Assembly (NCBI RefSeq): GCF_019168305.1 | Contig: NZ_JAHTBI010000101.1 | Span: 1 to 32,272 of the forward strand | Direction of reading: 5' to 3' | From: Pseudomonas aegrilactucae | GTDB lineage: Bacteria > Pseudomonadota > Gammaproteobacteria > Pseudomonadales > Pseudomonadaceae | DNA length: 32,272 nt | Shown: piece by piece, positions 8,406 to 16,361 of the stretch | Position numbering within the stretch: position 1 is the stretch's first letter | Layout of the letters: each line of letters opens with the position of its first letter | The notes under the pieces: model-generated | Database searches by the model: none | What the model saw: only the letters and a program-made list of their open reading frames with translations | What the model was told of the DNA's origin: nothing | Made by a program: the position numbers and the translations under genes

Positions 8406-8437
8406 TTGCCAAGTGAACACCCTGTAGCCACTATAGG
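8406..8437 (+). promoter_or_regulatory. Possible cadR promoter overlapping the cadA promoter
   Basis: On the plus strand TTGCCA (8406-8411) and TATAGG (8432-8437) are 20 bases apart and span the same dyad. This would explain autoregulation of cadR. The boxes are recognisable but the assignment is inferred. Confidence 0.4.
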
Positions 8438-8442
8438 GTCAA
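8412..8442 (-). promoter_or_regulatory. cadA promoter, MerR type with 19-base spacer
   Basis: On the minus strand a -35 TTGACC (8442-8437) and a -10-like TTCACT (8417-8412) are 19 bases apart. This stretched spacing is the hallmark of promoters that MerR-family activators open by twisting DNA. The CadR dyad fills the spacer, and the cadA start codon lies about 20 bases downstream. Confidence 0.75.
8419..8439. promoter_or_regulatory. CadR operator (inverted repeat)
   Basis: Arms ACCCTGTAG and CTATAGGGT flank a 3-base centre, giving a 21-base dyad with a single mismatch between the arms. It matches my memory of the CadR operator described in P. putida and sits between the -35 and -10 boxes of cadA. 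Confidence 0.9.
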
Positions 8443-8466
8443 GCAACCAACCCAGGTATTTCGCAG

Positions 8467-8910
8467 ATGAAGATCGGAGAGCTGGCCAAGGCCACCGACT
8501 GCCCGGTGGAGACCATTCGCTACTACGAGCGTGAAAGCCTCTTGCCAGAGCCTGCGCGCAGCGAGGGCAACTACCGCTTGTACACCCAGACGCATGTGGA
8601 GCGGCTGACGTTCATCCGCAACTGTCGCACGCTGGACATGACCCTGGAAGAGATCCGCAGCCTGCTGCGCTTGCGTGACAGCCCGGATGACCAGTGCGAA
8701 AGCGTGAATGCGTTGATCGACGAGCATATCCAGCACGTGAAGGCGCGGATCGACGGGTTGGTGGCGTTGCAGGGGCAGTTGCTGGAGTTGCGCCAGCATT
8801 GCCGGGCGCAGGAGGCGCAGTGCTCGATCTTGCAGCACCTGGAGGTGAACGGTGCGGTGACGGCCCCGGAGGCGGAGCATTCGCATGTGGGGCGCAGTCA
8901 TGGGCACTGA
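8467..8910 (+). CDS. cadR: Cd(II)/Pb(II)-responsive MerR-family regulator CadR
   Basis: A 147-residue MerR regulator. The N-terminal helix-turn-helix MKIGELAKATDCPVETIRYY is followed by the long dimerisation helix. Metal ligands known from CadR are all present: Cys77 (DDQCES), Cys112 and Cys119 (HCRAQEAQC), and the C-terminal histidines His140, His145 and His147 (HSHVGRSHGH) of the second site. Length matches P. putida CadR exactly. Metal-bound CadR should activate cadA by distorting the 19-base spacer at the shared dyad. The gene is followed by a REP pair, opposite the convergent thyA. Confidence 0.95.
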   Translation: MKIGELAKATDCPVETIRYYERESLLPEPARSEGNYRLYTQTHVERLTFIRNCRTLDMTLEEIRSLLRLRDSPDDQCESVNALIDEHIQHVKARIDGLVALQGQLLELRQHCRAQEAQCSILQHLEVNGAVTAPEAEHSHVGRSHGH

Positions 8911-8921
8911 CTGAGGGCCCT

Positions 8922-9003
8922 TTCGCTGGCAAGCCAGCTCCCACAGGTACAGCAGTGATTTCAAGATTACCGCACAGCCTGTGGGAGCTGGCTTGCCAGC
9001 GAA
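8922..9003. repeat. REP pair (REPIN) between cadR and thyA, TAC-type loop
   Basis: Inverted REP copies lie between the convergent stops of cadR and thyA. The loop starts TACAGCAGTGATTTCAAGAT, similar to the loop at 16277-16357 and unlike the short-loop pairs. Confidence 0.95.
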
Positions 9004-9036
9004 GGGGCCAGCTCAGTCAATACAAAACCGGCGAGA

Positions 9037-10008
9037 TCAGACCGCCATCGGCGCCGTCATCGGCGCATGGTGCTCGTAGCCTTCCAGGCTGAAATCGCTC
9101 GGCTCGATCTTCTCCAACCACTCCGGCTCGTACACACCGGTCTTGGCATACTCCGGCACACGGTCGGATATCACCAGCCTGGGCGCCGCCAGCGGCTCGC
9201 GCTTGAGCTGCTCGTTGAGCATGTCCAGGTGGTTCTCGTACACATGCGCATCACCAATGAAGTAGGTGAACCAGCGCGGCGTGTAGCCGGTCAGGCGGCC
9301 CACCAGCGACAGCAGCGCCGCGCCTTCGGTGAGGTTGAACGGCGTGCCCAGGCCCAGGTCGTTGGAGCGGATGTAGAGCGTCAGGGAAATTTCCTTGGTC
9401 TCCACGTTCGGGTGGAACTGGTACAGCAAATGGCACGGCGGCAACGCCATCTCGTCCAGTTGCGCGCAGTTCCAGCCATGGAACAGGATGCGTCGGCTGC
9501 CCGGGTCGTTGTGGATGGTGTCGATGCACTGGCGGATCTGGTCGATGGCCTTGTACAGCACCACGAACGCCTCGCCGTCTTCCTCGGCCTCGGCAATCTT
9601 GACGAAGCCATTGCGCTGCGCCAGCTCGATGGCTGCCGGGTTGCTCAGCGGCACGCGCTTGTAGGCCGGCCACTGGCGCCATTGCACGCCGTAGATCTCG
9701 CCCAGGTCGTCATGCCCCTGGCGGAACGGGTTGGCCAGCCACTGGGCGTTTTCGTTGGCGTTCTGGTCCCACACCTTGCAACCCAGTTCACGGAACTCGC
9801 CAGCGTTCTTCACGCCGCGCAGGAAGCCCACCATCTCGCCAATCGCCGACTTGAATGCCAGCTTGCGCGTGGTGATGGCCGGGAAGCCCTTCTGCAGGTC
9901 GAAGCGCAGCATGGCGCCCGGCAGGCTGATGGTGCGCACGCCGGTACGGTTGCCCTGCAAGGTACCGTTCTCGATCACATCACGAACCAGCTCTAGATAT
10001 TGCTTCAT
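9037..10008 (-). CDS. thyA: Thymidylate synthase ThyA
   Basis: A 323-residue thymidylate synthase that converts dUMP and methylene-THF to dTMP and DHF in the cytoplasm. The nucleophile is Cys192 in ALPPCHLLYQF; the phosphate-binding pair is SRR near 171, and RSNDLGLGTPFN binds dUMP. The C-terminus APMAV ends in the expected hydrophobic residue. It is longer than E. coli ThyA (264 residues), mainly because of an insertion of about 40 residues between the WRQWP motif (110-114) and DQIRQCID (156-163), a feature I associate with Pseudomonas ThyA. AGGTAAG precedes the ATG. It lies 48 bases downstream of lgt, a pairing conserved in many proteobacteria, with a small hairpin between them. Confidence 0.97.
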   Translation of the reverse strand: MKQYLELVRDVIENGTLQGNRTGVRTISLPGAMLRFDLQKGFPAITTRKLAFKSAIGEMVGFLRGVKNAGEFRELGCKVWDQNANENAQWLANPFRQGHDDLGEIYGVQWRQWPAYKRVPLSNPAAIELAQRNGFVKIAEAEEDGEAFVVLYKAIDQIRQCIDTIHNDPGSRRILFHGWNCAQLDEMALPPCHLLYQFHPNVETKEISLTLYIRSNDLGLGTPFNLTEGAALLSLVGRLTGYTPRWFTYFIGDAHVYENHLDMLNEQLKREPLAAPRLVISDRVPEYAKTGVYEPEWLEKIEPSDFSLEGYEHHAPMTAPMAV

Positions 10009-10029
10009 GTCTTACCTGTATCAAAACCG

Positions 10030-10048
10030 GCAGGGGCAAGGCCCCTGC
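10030..10048 (-). terminator. Hairpin between lgt and thyA (possible attenuator)
   Basis: Read on the minus strand, GCAGGGGC-CTT-GCCCCTGC forms a perfect 8-bp stem, followed by CGGTTTTGAT. The U-tract is short, so it could attenuate rather than stop transcription into thyA, or it could be an mRNA-stability element. Confidence 0.4.
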
Positions 10049-10056
10049 GGTGAAAA

Positions 10057-10911
10057 TTAAAGCGCGGCGCCCTTGGCACTCGGCGCGCGACGGTAGGCCA
10101 GCCAGATCAGCGCAAGGCCAGCCACGATCATCGGCACGCACAGCACCTGGCCCATGGTCAGCCAGCCGAAGGCCAGGTAACCCAGTTGCGCATCCGGCAC
10201 CCGCACGAATTCGACGATGAAGCGGAAGATGCCGTAGAACAGCGCGAACATCCCCGAAACCGCCATGGTCGGGCGCGGCTTGCGCGAGTACAGCCACAGA
10301 ATCAGGAATAGTGCCACACCTTCCAGAGCGAACTGGTACAGCTGCGACGGGTGACGCGCCAATTGCGCCGGGTCGCTGTACGGCGGGAATACCATGGCCC
10401 ATGGCACATCGGCGGCCTTGCCCCACAGCTCGGCGTTGATGAAGTTGCCGATCCGCCCGGCACCCAGGCCGATCGGCACCACGGGGGCAACAAAGTCCAT
10501 CAGTTCGAAGAACGACTTGTTGTTGCGCTTGCCGAACCACAGCGCCGCCAGCATCACGCCGATGAAGCCGCCATGGAACGACATGCCACCCTTCCACACT
10601 TCCAGGATCAGGCCCGGGTTGGCCAGGTACGCACTCAGGTCGTAGAACAGCACGTAGCCCAGCCGCCCGCCGACGATCACGCCCATGGCCAGGAAGAACA
10701 CCAGGTCGGACAGCTTTTCGCGGGTCCAGGTCGGGTCGAAGCGTTTCATCCGGGTAGACAGCAGCAGCCACGCGCCGCCGATACCGATCAGGTACATCAG
10801 TCCGTACCAGTGGATTTTCAGCGGCCCGAGGGTTTGGATCAGGCCGAAAAAGTCGATCTCGACCGGCCCGAGGGCCAATGCCACGGGATCGATCTGCGGG
10901 TAAGGCAGCAT
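10057..10911 (-). CDS. lgt: Prolipoprotein diacylglyceryl transferase Lgt
   Basis: A 284-residue polytopic inner-membrane enzyme that transfers diacylglycerol from phosphatidylglycerol to the lipobox cysteine of prolipoproteins. The Lgt signature GRIGNFINAELWG is at residues 152-164. The catalytic-loop His is in MSFHGG (about 113), and RHPSQLYQ is present. There are about seven hydrophobic spans. I chose the ATG at 10911 (MLPYPQIDPV) because GAGGAGT lies eight bases before it. Compared with E. coli it has a slightly longer N-terminus (FFGLIQTLGPLKIHWYG). It lies 14 bases after the TauE/SafE gene and upstream of thyA, so the three are probably one operon. Confidence 0.97.
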   Translation of the reverse strand: MLPYPQIDPVALALGPVEIDFFGLIQTLGPLKIHWYGLMYLIGIGGAWLLLSTRMKRFDPTWTREKLSDLVFFLAMGVIVGGRLGYVLFYDLSAYLANPGLILEVWKGGMSFHGGFIGVMLAALWFGKRNNKSFFELMDFVAPVVPIGLGAGRIGNFINAELWGKAADVPWAMVFPPYSDPAQLARHPSQLYQFALEGVALFLILWLYSRKPRPTMAVSGMFALFYGIFRFIVEFVRVPDAQLGYLAFGWLTMGQVLCVPMIVAGLALIWLAYRRAPSAKGAAL

Positions 10912-10925
10912 GGTGACTCCTCTCG

Positions 10926-11708
10926 TTAAAGCAAAAAGCTCAGGCCTACACAAAACAGCAGGGCGGCGAACAGCCGCTTGAGCAGACGTGGCGACAGTTT
11001 ATGTGCCAGGCGCGCGCCGAAGCGGGCAAAGAACATGCTGGTCAGGGCCACCCCGAGCAGCGCCGGCAGATACACGAAGCCCAGGCTGTGCGGCGGCAGG
11101 TGCGCCTCGTCCCAGCCCAGCACGATGAAACTCAGGGCACTGGCCACCGCAATCGGAAAGCCGCAGGCCGAGGACGTGGCCACTGCCTGCTGCATGGGCA
11201 GGCTGCGCCAGGTCAGGAAGGGTACGGTCAACGAGCCACCGCCGATACCGAAGATCGCCGACGCCCAGCCCACCACGCCGCCAGCGGCGCCCAGGCCGAC
11301 TTTGCCGGGCACGCCGCGACTGGCCTTGGGCTTGAGGTCCAGGGCCATCTGCGCGGCCACCAGCAGGGCGAACACGCCGATGATCTTCTGCAGGTTCGGG
11401 CCCTGGATCAGCGAGGCGGTCTTGGCCCCCACGCCGGCGCCGAGCAGGATGCCCACGGTCATCCACAGCACGATCGGCCACTGCACCGCACCACGGCGGT
11501 GGTGCTCGAGGATGGCGTTGACCGAGGTGAACACGATGGTCGCCAGCGAGGTGCCGACCGCCAGGTGGGTCAGCACCGAGGCATCGAAGCCCTGCAGGGT
11601 GAAGCTGAGCACCAGCACCGGCACGATGATGATGCCGCCGCCTACGCCGAACAGCCCGGCCAGCACGCCCGCGCACGCGCCCAGCAGCAGATAGACCACG
11701 AATTCCAT
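10926..11708 (-). CDS. TauE/SafE family membrane transporter (sulfite exporter-like, DUF81)
   Basis: A 260-residue membrane protein with about eight hydrophobic segments and two internally repeated glycine-rich motifs: LAGLFGVGGGIIIVPVL near the N-terminus and SAIFGIGGGSLTVPFL at mid-protein. These are the diagnostic repeats of the TauE/SafE family, whose members export organosulfonates, sulfite or sulfoacetate. The substrate here cannot be told. It is the first gene of a probable operon with lgt (14-base gap) and thyA, and is divergent from the NRDE gene across 129 bases. GGGGGCG precedes the ATG as a plausible ribosome binding site. Confidence 0.85.
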   Translation of the reverse strand: MEFVVYLLLGACAGVLAGLFGVGGGIIIVPVLVLSFTLQGFDASVLTHLAVGTSLATIVFTSVNAILEHHRRGAVQWPIVLWMTVGILLGAGVGAKTASLIQGPNLQKIIGVFALLVAAQMALDLKPKASRGVPGKVGLGAAGGVVGWASAIFGIGGGSLTVPFLTWRSLPMQQAVATSSACGFPIAVASALSFIVLGWDEAHLPPHSLGFVYLPALLGVALTSMFFARFGARLAHKLSPRLLKRLFAALLFCVGLSFLL

Positions 11709-11837
11709 TGTCGCCCCCGAAAATCAGTCCGGCATGGTAACGGAAGGTGGGCCTGTGGCTCTAGTGAAGACATGTTTAGTCGATGGATAGCGAACGCCAG
11801 TGTCGGTAGAGTGGCTGAAAACACTGGGAGCGAACCT

Positions 11838-12584
11838 ATGTGTCTGATTGTTTTTGCATGGCGGCCGGGGCATGCCCGGCCGCTGATCGTCGCGGCCAAC
11901 CGTGACGAGTTCCATGCCCGCCCCAGCCAGGCGCTGGGGGCGTGGGAGGATGCGCCAGGGGTGTATGCCGGGCGTGACCTGGAAGCCGGTGGCACCTGGC
12001 TGGGCGTAGGACCGCAGGGGCGCTTCGCGGCGTTGACCAACATTCGTGACCCGCAGCAGCTGCAGGGTGCACGCTCGCGCGGGGAACTGGTGGCGGGGTT
12101 TCTGCGGGGTGAGCTGGGGGTGGAGGCGTACCTGGACCAGGTGGCCAGCCGCAGCAGCCAGTATTCGGGATTCAACCTGCTGGTGGGCAATGCCGGGCAG
12201 CTCGGCTACCTGAACGCCAAAGAGGCGGCGCCGTTGCTGCTGAGTGAAGGCGTCTACGGGTTGTCCAATGCCGGGCTGGATACGCCGTGGCCAAAGTTGG
12301 TGAAGGCTCGCGCGGGGCTTGTGCAGCAGTTGGACGACCCGCGTCCGCAGCGGCTGCTGGCGTTGCTGGCAGATGATCAGAAGGCCGAGGATGGCGAGCT
12401 GCCGCAGACGGGGGTGGGGCTGGCAACCGAGTGGCTGCTGTCGAGTGTGTTCATCGCCAGCCAGAACTACGGGACGCGGGCGAGTACGGTGTTGATCGTG
12501 GAGGCAGATGGGCGGCGGTTGATGGTGGAGCGCAGCTTTGGGCCGTTTGGGGGACAGTTGGGAGAAGCAACCCTGCAGGTCTGA
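11838..12584 (+). CDS. NRDE (TANGO2) family protein
   Basis: A 248-residue protein opening with MCLIVFAW and carrying the family signature ANRDEFHARP at residues 20-29, so Cys2 could be exposed as an N-terminal nucleophile. This is the NRDE/TANGO2 family (formerly DUF833). Bacterial members are mostly uncharacterised; animal TANGO2 has been linked to haem and lipid handling. I chose the ATG at 11838 because GGGAG lies seven bases upstream and the family begins MCL(I/L). The gene stands alone on the plus strand, and a REP pair follows its stop. Confidence 0.85.
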   Translation: MCLIVFAWRPGHARPLIVAANRDEFHARPSQALGAWEDAPGVYAGRDLEAGGTWLGVGPQGRFAALTNIRDPQQLQGARSRGELVAGFLRGELGVEAYLDQVASRSSQYSGFNLLVGNAGQLGYLNAKEAAPLLLSEGVYGLSNAGLDTPWPKLVKARAGLVQQLDDPRPQRLLALLADDQKAEDGELPQTGVGLATEWLLSSVFIASQNYGTRASTVLIVEADGRRLMVERSFGPFGGQLGEATLQV

Positions 12585-12588
12585 CGCC

Positions 12589-12661
12589 TTCGCTGGCAAG
12601 CCAGCTCCCACAGGGTTTTGTGTGCGCCGAAAGAACCTGTGGGGGCTGGCTTGCCAGCGAA
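12589..12661. repeat. REP pair (REPIN) between NRDE gene and ptsP
   Basis: Inverted REP copies lie between two convergent stops, with loop GTTTTGTGTGCGCCGAAAGA. The right tail reads CCTGTGGGGGCTGG instead of CCTGTGGGAGCTGG, one substitution. Confidence 0.95.
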
Positions 12662-12681
12662 GGCCGCAACGCGGCCCTGCT

Positions 12682-14961
12682 TCACAAGGTCTTGGAAGCC
12701 CCCGGATTGATCATCCGCGACAACCCCAGGTTCTTCAGCGCCAACTGCAGCGAGCTGTGGATAACCTGCGGGTTATCAATGCCCATGGCCTGTTCCAGCA
12801 GCTCCCTGGACTTGCTCATGCTGATCTGGCGCAGCATCCACTTCACTTTCGGCAGGTTGGTGGCGTTCATCGACAGGCTGTCGAAGCCCATCGCCATCAG
12901 CAGCACCGCCGCCGCCGGGTCACCGGCCATCTCGCCGCAGATGCTCACCGGCTTGCCCTCGGCATGCGCGGCAGTCACCACGTGCTGCAAGGCTTGCAGC
13001 ACTGCCGGGTGCAGGTAGTCGTACAGGTCGGCAACGCGCGGGTTGTTGCGGTCTACCGCCAGCAGGTACTGGGTCAGGTCGTTGGAGCCCACCGAGAGGA
13101 AGTCGACCATGCGCGCCAGCTCGCGGGTCTGGTACACCGCCGCCGGAATCTCGATCATCACCCCCACCGGCGGCATCGGCACGTCGGTGCCCTCGTCGCG
13201 CACCTCGCCCCAGGCCCGGTGAATCAGGTGCAACGCCTCTTCAAGCTCGTGGATCCCGGAGATCATCGGCAGCAGGATGCGCAGGTTGTTCAGGCCTTCG
13301 CTGGCCTTGAGCATGGCGCGGGTCTGCACCAGGAAGATCTCCGGGTGGTCCAGCGTCACGCGGATACCGCGCCAGCCCAGGAACGGGTTGTCCTCCTTGA
13401 TCGGGAAGTACGACAGCGCCTTGTCGCCACCGATGTCCAGGCTGCGCATGGTCACCGGCAACGGGTGGAAGGCCGCCAACTGCTCGCGGTAGATCGCCAG
13501 CTGCTCTTTCTCGCTGGGGAAGCGCTGGTTGATCATGAACGGCACTTCGGTGCGGTACAGCCCCACACCTTCGGCACCGCGCTGCTGCGCCCGCGCCACA
13601 TCGGCCAGCAGGCCGGTGTTGACCCACAGCGGCATGCGGTAGCCGTCGAGGGTCTCGCACGGCAGCTCGCGCAGGGCGTCCAGCCCCTGGGCCAGCTGAC
13701 GCTCTTCCTCGACCACTTCGGTGTAATGCTTGCGCAACACCTCGCTGGGGTTGGTGTAGACGTCGCCCTTGTAGCCGTCGACGATCATCTGGATGCCGTC
13801 GACCTTCGAATACGGCAGGTCGACCAGGCCCATCACCGTCGGGATGCCCATGGCGCGGGCCAGGATCGCCACGTGCGAGTTGCCCGAGCCGAGTACCGAC
13901 ACCAGCCCCACCAGCTTGCCTTCGGGCACTTCGCCGAGCATGGCCGGGGTCAGCTCTTCGCTGATCAGGATGGAGTTGTCGGGGTACACCAGGGTCAGCT
14001 GGCGGGCCTCCTGCAGGTAGGCCAGCAGGCGCCGGCCCAGGTCCTTGACGTCGGAGGCGCGTTCGCGCAGGTAGGCGTCATCCATCAGTTCGAAGCGGTT
14101 GACGTGCTCGCCCACCACCTGGCGCAACGCGCCCTGGGCCCACTGACCGGTCTTGATGACCTCGACCACCTCACCGCCCAGGGCGACGTCTTCGAGCATC
14201 ATCAGGTAAACGTCGAACAACGCGCGCTCTTCAGGGCGCAGCTGGGTGGCGAGCTTGGCGGAGAGGTTGCGCATGTCGCTGCGCACCCCTTCCAGGGCGT
14301 TGTTGAACAGTTTGAGTTCGGCGTCGATGTCGGTGACGGTCTTGTCCGGCACCACGTCCAGGTCGGCCGGCGGCAGCATCACCACCGCAGTACCTACCGC
14401 CGCACCCGGCGAGCCGGGCACGCCGACGAACTTGGCTTCCTGGATGCCCTTGCCCTGGCGCCCCAGCCCACGAATCGAGCCCGTGGCCTCGGCGTGGGCG
14501 ATGACCCCGGCCAGTTGCGCGCTCATGGTCACCAGGAAGGCTTCTTCGCCCTCGTCGAACTGGCGACGCTCTTTCTGCTGGATGACCAGAACGCCGACCA
14601 CGCGGCGGTGGTGGATGATCGGCGCGCCGAGAAAGGAGGCGAAGCGCTCCTCGCCGGTTTCGGCAAAGTAGCGGTAGCGCGGGTGATCGGCGGCGTTTTC
14701 GAGGTTAAGCGGCTCTTCGCGGGTGCCCACCAGGCCGACCAGGCCTTCGTTGGGCGCCATGCTGACCTTGCCGATGGAACGCTTGTTCAGGCCTTCGGTG
14801 GCCATCAATACGAAACGGTTGCTCTCGGGGTCGAGCAGGTAGACGGAGCAGACCTGGCTGCCCATGGCCTCTTTGACACGCAACACAATGATCCCCAACG
14901 CCGTCTTGAGATCCTTGGCGGAGTTAACTTCCTGGACGATCTTGCGCAGCGTATTGAGCAT
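12682..14961 (-). CDS. ptsP: Phosphoenolpyruvate-protein phosphotransferase PtsP (EI-Ntr)
   Basis: A 759-residue first enzyme of the nitrogen phosphotransferase chain, which passes phosphate from PEP to NPr (PtsO) and EIIA-Ntr (PtsN). Residues 1-160 form a GAF domain, the feature that separates EI-Ntr from sugar EI. The EI N-terminal and swivel domains follow, with active His363 in GSGNSHVAILARAMGIPTV. The PEP-binding barrel shows GVGLYRTEVPFM, GWRGIR, SVGSNDLTQY and the catalytic Cys in SICGEMAGD. The start is at 14961 (MLNTLRKIVQEVN). The rppH gene ends 22 bases upstream, the standard gamma-proteobacterial rppH-ptsP pair. In Pseudomonas this chain influences nitrogen response, potassium homeostasis and polyhydroxyalkanoate storage. 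Confidence 0.97.
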   Translation of the reverse strand: MLNTLRKIVQEVNSAKDLKTALGIIVLRVKEAMGSQVCSVYLLDPESNRFVLMATEGLNKRSIGKVSMAPNEGLVGLVGTREEPLNLENAADHPRYRYFAETGEERFASFLGAPIIHHRRVVGVLVIQQKERRQFDEGEEAFLVTMSAQLAGVIAHAEATGSIRGLGRQGKGIQEAKFVGVPGSPGAAVGTAVVMLPPADLDVVPDKTVTDIDAELKLFNNALEGVRSDMRNLSAKLATQLRPEERALFDVYLMMLEDVALGGEVVEVIKTGQWAQGALRQVVGEHVNRFELMDDAYLRERASDVKDLGRRLLAYLQEARQLTLVYPDNSILISEELTPAMLGEVPEGKLVGLVSVLGSGNSHVAILARAMGIPTVMGLVDLPYSKVDGIQMIVDGYKGDVYTNPSEVLRKHYTEVVEEERQLAQGLDALRELPCETLDGYRMPLWVNTGLLADVARAQQRGAEGVGLYRTEVPFMINQRFPSEKEQLAIYREQLAAFHPLPVTMRSLDIGGDKALSYFPIKEDNPFLGWRGIRVTLDHPEIFLVQTRAMLKASEGLNNLRILLPMISGIHELEEALHLIHRAWGEVRDEGTDVPMPPVGVMIEIPAAVYQTRELARMVDFLSVGSNDLTQYLLAVDRNNPRVADLYDYLHPAVLQALQHVVTAAHAEGKPVSICGEMAGDPAAAVLLMAMGFDSLSMNATNLPKVKWMLRQISMSKSRELLEQAMGIDNPQVIHSSLQLALKNLGLSRMINPGASKTL

Positions 14962-14983
14962 GGCTCGGGGTCGAACTCCGTCG

Positions 14984-15463
14984 TCAGTCGCGCGCCAGCA
15001 GGCGCGGGGCAAGCTCTTTGAGAGCGCGGCGGTAAACCTCGCGCTTGAATGTCACCACCTGGCCCAACGGATACCAATAGCTGACCCAGCGCCAACCATC
15101 GAATTCCGGTTTACCGGTCAAATCCATCCGCACCCGCTGCTCGTTGGAGACCAGGCGCAGGAGAAACCACTTCTGCTTCTGGCCGATGCACAGCGGTTGG
15201 CTGTGGGTACGCACCAGGCGTTGGGGTAAACGATAACGCAACCAGCCACGGGTGCAGGCAAGAATTTCAACATCCTGCCGCTCCAGGCCCACTTCTTCGT
15301 TCAGCTCGCGGTACAAGGCATCTTCTGGCGTCTCTTCGGGGTTGATCCCCCCCTGGGGAAACTGCCAGGCATCCTGGTTGATCCGCCGAGCCCATAGCAC
15401 CTGCCCGAGATCATTGGTCAGAATGATCCCGACATTGGGGCGAAAACCATCGGGGTCGATCAC
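14984..15463 (-). CDS. rppH: RNA pyrophosphohydrolase RppH (NudH)
   Basis: A 159-residue Nudix hydrolase that removes pyrophosphate from 5'-triphosphate mRNA and so starts RNase E-dependent decay. The Nudix box runs from residue 38 to 60 (GGINPEETPEDALYRELNEE) with its metal-binding glutamates. The start is a GTG at 15463 (product MIDPDGFRPNVGIIL): the family begins there and GAGG lies eight bases before. The longer open frame reaching 15556 has no family support. It is probably co-transcribed with ptsP. Confidence 0.96.
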   Translation of the reverse strand: MIDPDGFRPNVGIILTNDLGQVLWARRINQDAWQFPQGGINPEETPEDALYRELNEEVGLERQDVEILACTRGWLRYRLPQRLVRTHSQPLCIGQKQKWFLLRLVSNEQRVRMDLTGKPEFDGWRWVSYWYPLGQVVTFKREVYRRALKELAPRLLARD

Positions 15464-15603
15464 GGCAGCAACCTCGCAAACGCATGTCGGGGCATTGTTC
15501 CACAAAGCCTGCAACGCCAGCAACGCGCCGCTCCACCTTATGTGCACGGTTGGCAAAAGTCCGTATTCTGTGGGCCTTTTCAGATGTTATGCGAGTGACT
15601 TCA

Positions 15604-16260
15604 ATGCGCCTGGCTTTATTCGATCTGGACAACACCCTCCTTGGCGGCGACAGCGATCACGCCTGGGGCGATTACCTGTGCGAACGCGGCATTCTGGACC
15701 CCATCGCCTACAAGAACCGCAACGATGAGTTCTACCAGGACTACCTGGCCGGCAAGCTGGACCTGAACGCCTACCTGGAGTTCACCCTGGAGATCCTGGC
15801 CCGCACCGAGATGGCCCAACTCGACGAATGGCACCGCGACTTCATGCGTGACTGCATCGAGCCGATCGTGCTGCCCCAGGCGCTGGCGTTGCTGCAAAAG
15901 CACCGGGACGCGGGTGACAAGCTGGTGATCATCACCGCCACCAACCGTTTCGTCACAGGCCCCATCGCCGCGCGCCTGGGCGTGCAGACGCTGCTGGCGA
16001 CCGAGTGCGAGATGGCCGACGGGCGTTATACCGGGCGCAGTACCGATGTACCGTGCTTCCGTGAAGGCAAGGTGACACGCCTGAACCGCTGGCTGGAAGA
16101 GAACGCTTTCACGCTGGAGGACAGCTGCTTCTACAGCGACTCGATGAACGACCTGCCGCTGCTGGAGCAGGTGACGCATGCGGTGGCGGTAGACCCGGAC
16201 CCGAACCTGCGCGCCGAAGCCCAGAAACGCGGCTGGCCGGTGATCAGCCTGCGCGATTGA
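15604..16260 (+). CDS. HAD-IB family phosphatase (possible histidinol-phosphatase)
   Basis: A 218-residue HAD hydrolase. Motif I is FDLDNTLLGGDSD (Asp7 nucleophile, Asp9 acid), motif II has the Thr in ITATN, motif III the Lys in REGK, and motif IV YSDSMNDLPLLE. The C1 helical cap between motifs I and II makes it a subclass IB, phosphoserine phosphatase-like enzyme (TIGR01490). I recall that the Pseudomonas ortholog next to rppH/ptsP has been annotated as a histidinol-phosphatase, which would fill the missing HisB phosphatase step; this is not provable from the sequence. The ATG at 15604 sits just before the motif. It is divergent from rppH across 140 bases. Confidence 0.85.
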   Translation: MRLALFDLDNTLLGGDSDHAWGDYLCERGILDPIAYKNRNDEFYQDYLAGKLDLNAYLEFTLEILARTEMAQLDEWHRDFMRDCIEPIVLPQALALLQKHRDAGDKLVIITATNRFVTGPIAARLGVQTLLATECEMADGRYTGRSTDVPCFREGKVTRLNRWLEENAFTLEDSCFYSDSMNDLPLLEQVTHAVAVDPDPNLRAEAQKRGWPVISLRD

Positions 16261-16276
16261 ACAGTGTGTTGAGCCG

Positions 16277-16357
16277 TTCGCTGGCAAGCCAGCTCCCACA
16301 GGTACTGCACTGCCTTCAAGATCAGTGATTTCCCTGTGGGGCTGGCTTGCCAGCGAA
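16277..16357. repeat. REP pair (REPIN) between HAD gene and DUF2269 gene, TAC-type loop
   Basis: Inverted REP copies lie between convergent stops. The loop starts TACTGCACTGCCTTCAAGAT. The right tail is shortened to CCCTGTGGGGCTGG. Confidence 0.95.
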
Positions 16358-16361
16358 AGCG

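Noticed and set aside
8392..8412. TTG start for CadA at 8412
   Set aside because: It lies on the likely -10 region of the promoter, upstream of the AGGA site that fits the ATG at 8391.
12538..15021. An 827-codon plus-strand frame opposite ptsP
   Set aside because: It is a mirror of the ptsP coding sequence with His/Gln/Val-rich composition and no domain; it even begins inside the NRDE gene and the REP pair.
15464..15556. Longer N-terminus for RppH (start at 15556)
   Set aside because: The family starts MIDPDGFRPN; the GTG at 15463 has a good GAGG site, and the extra residues look like untranslated upstream sequence.
15540..15603. TATTCT with TGTGCA 17 bases upstream as a promoter for the HAD gene
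   Set aside because: Only three of six bases fit the -35 consensus, so I did not list it as a feature.
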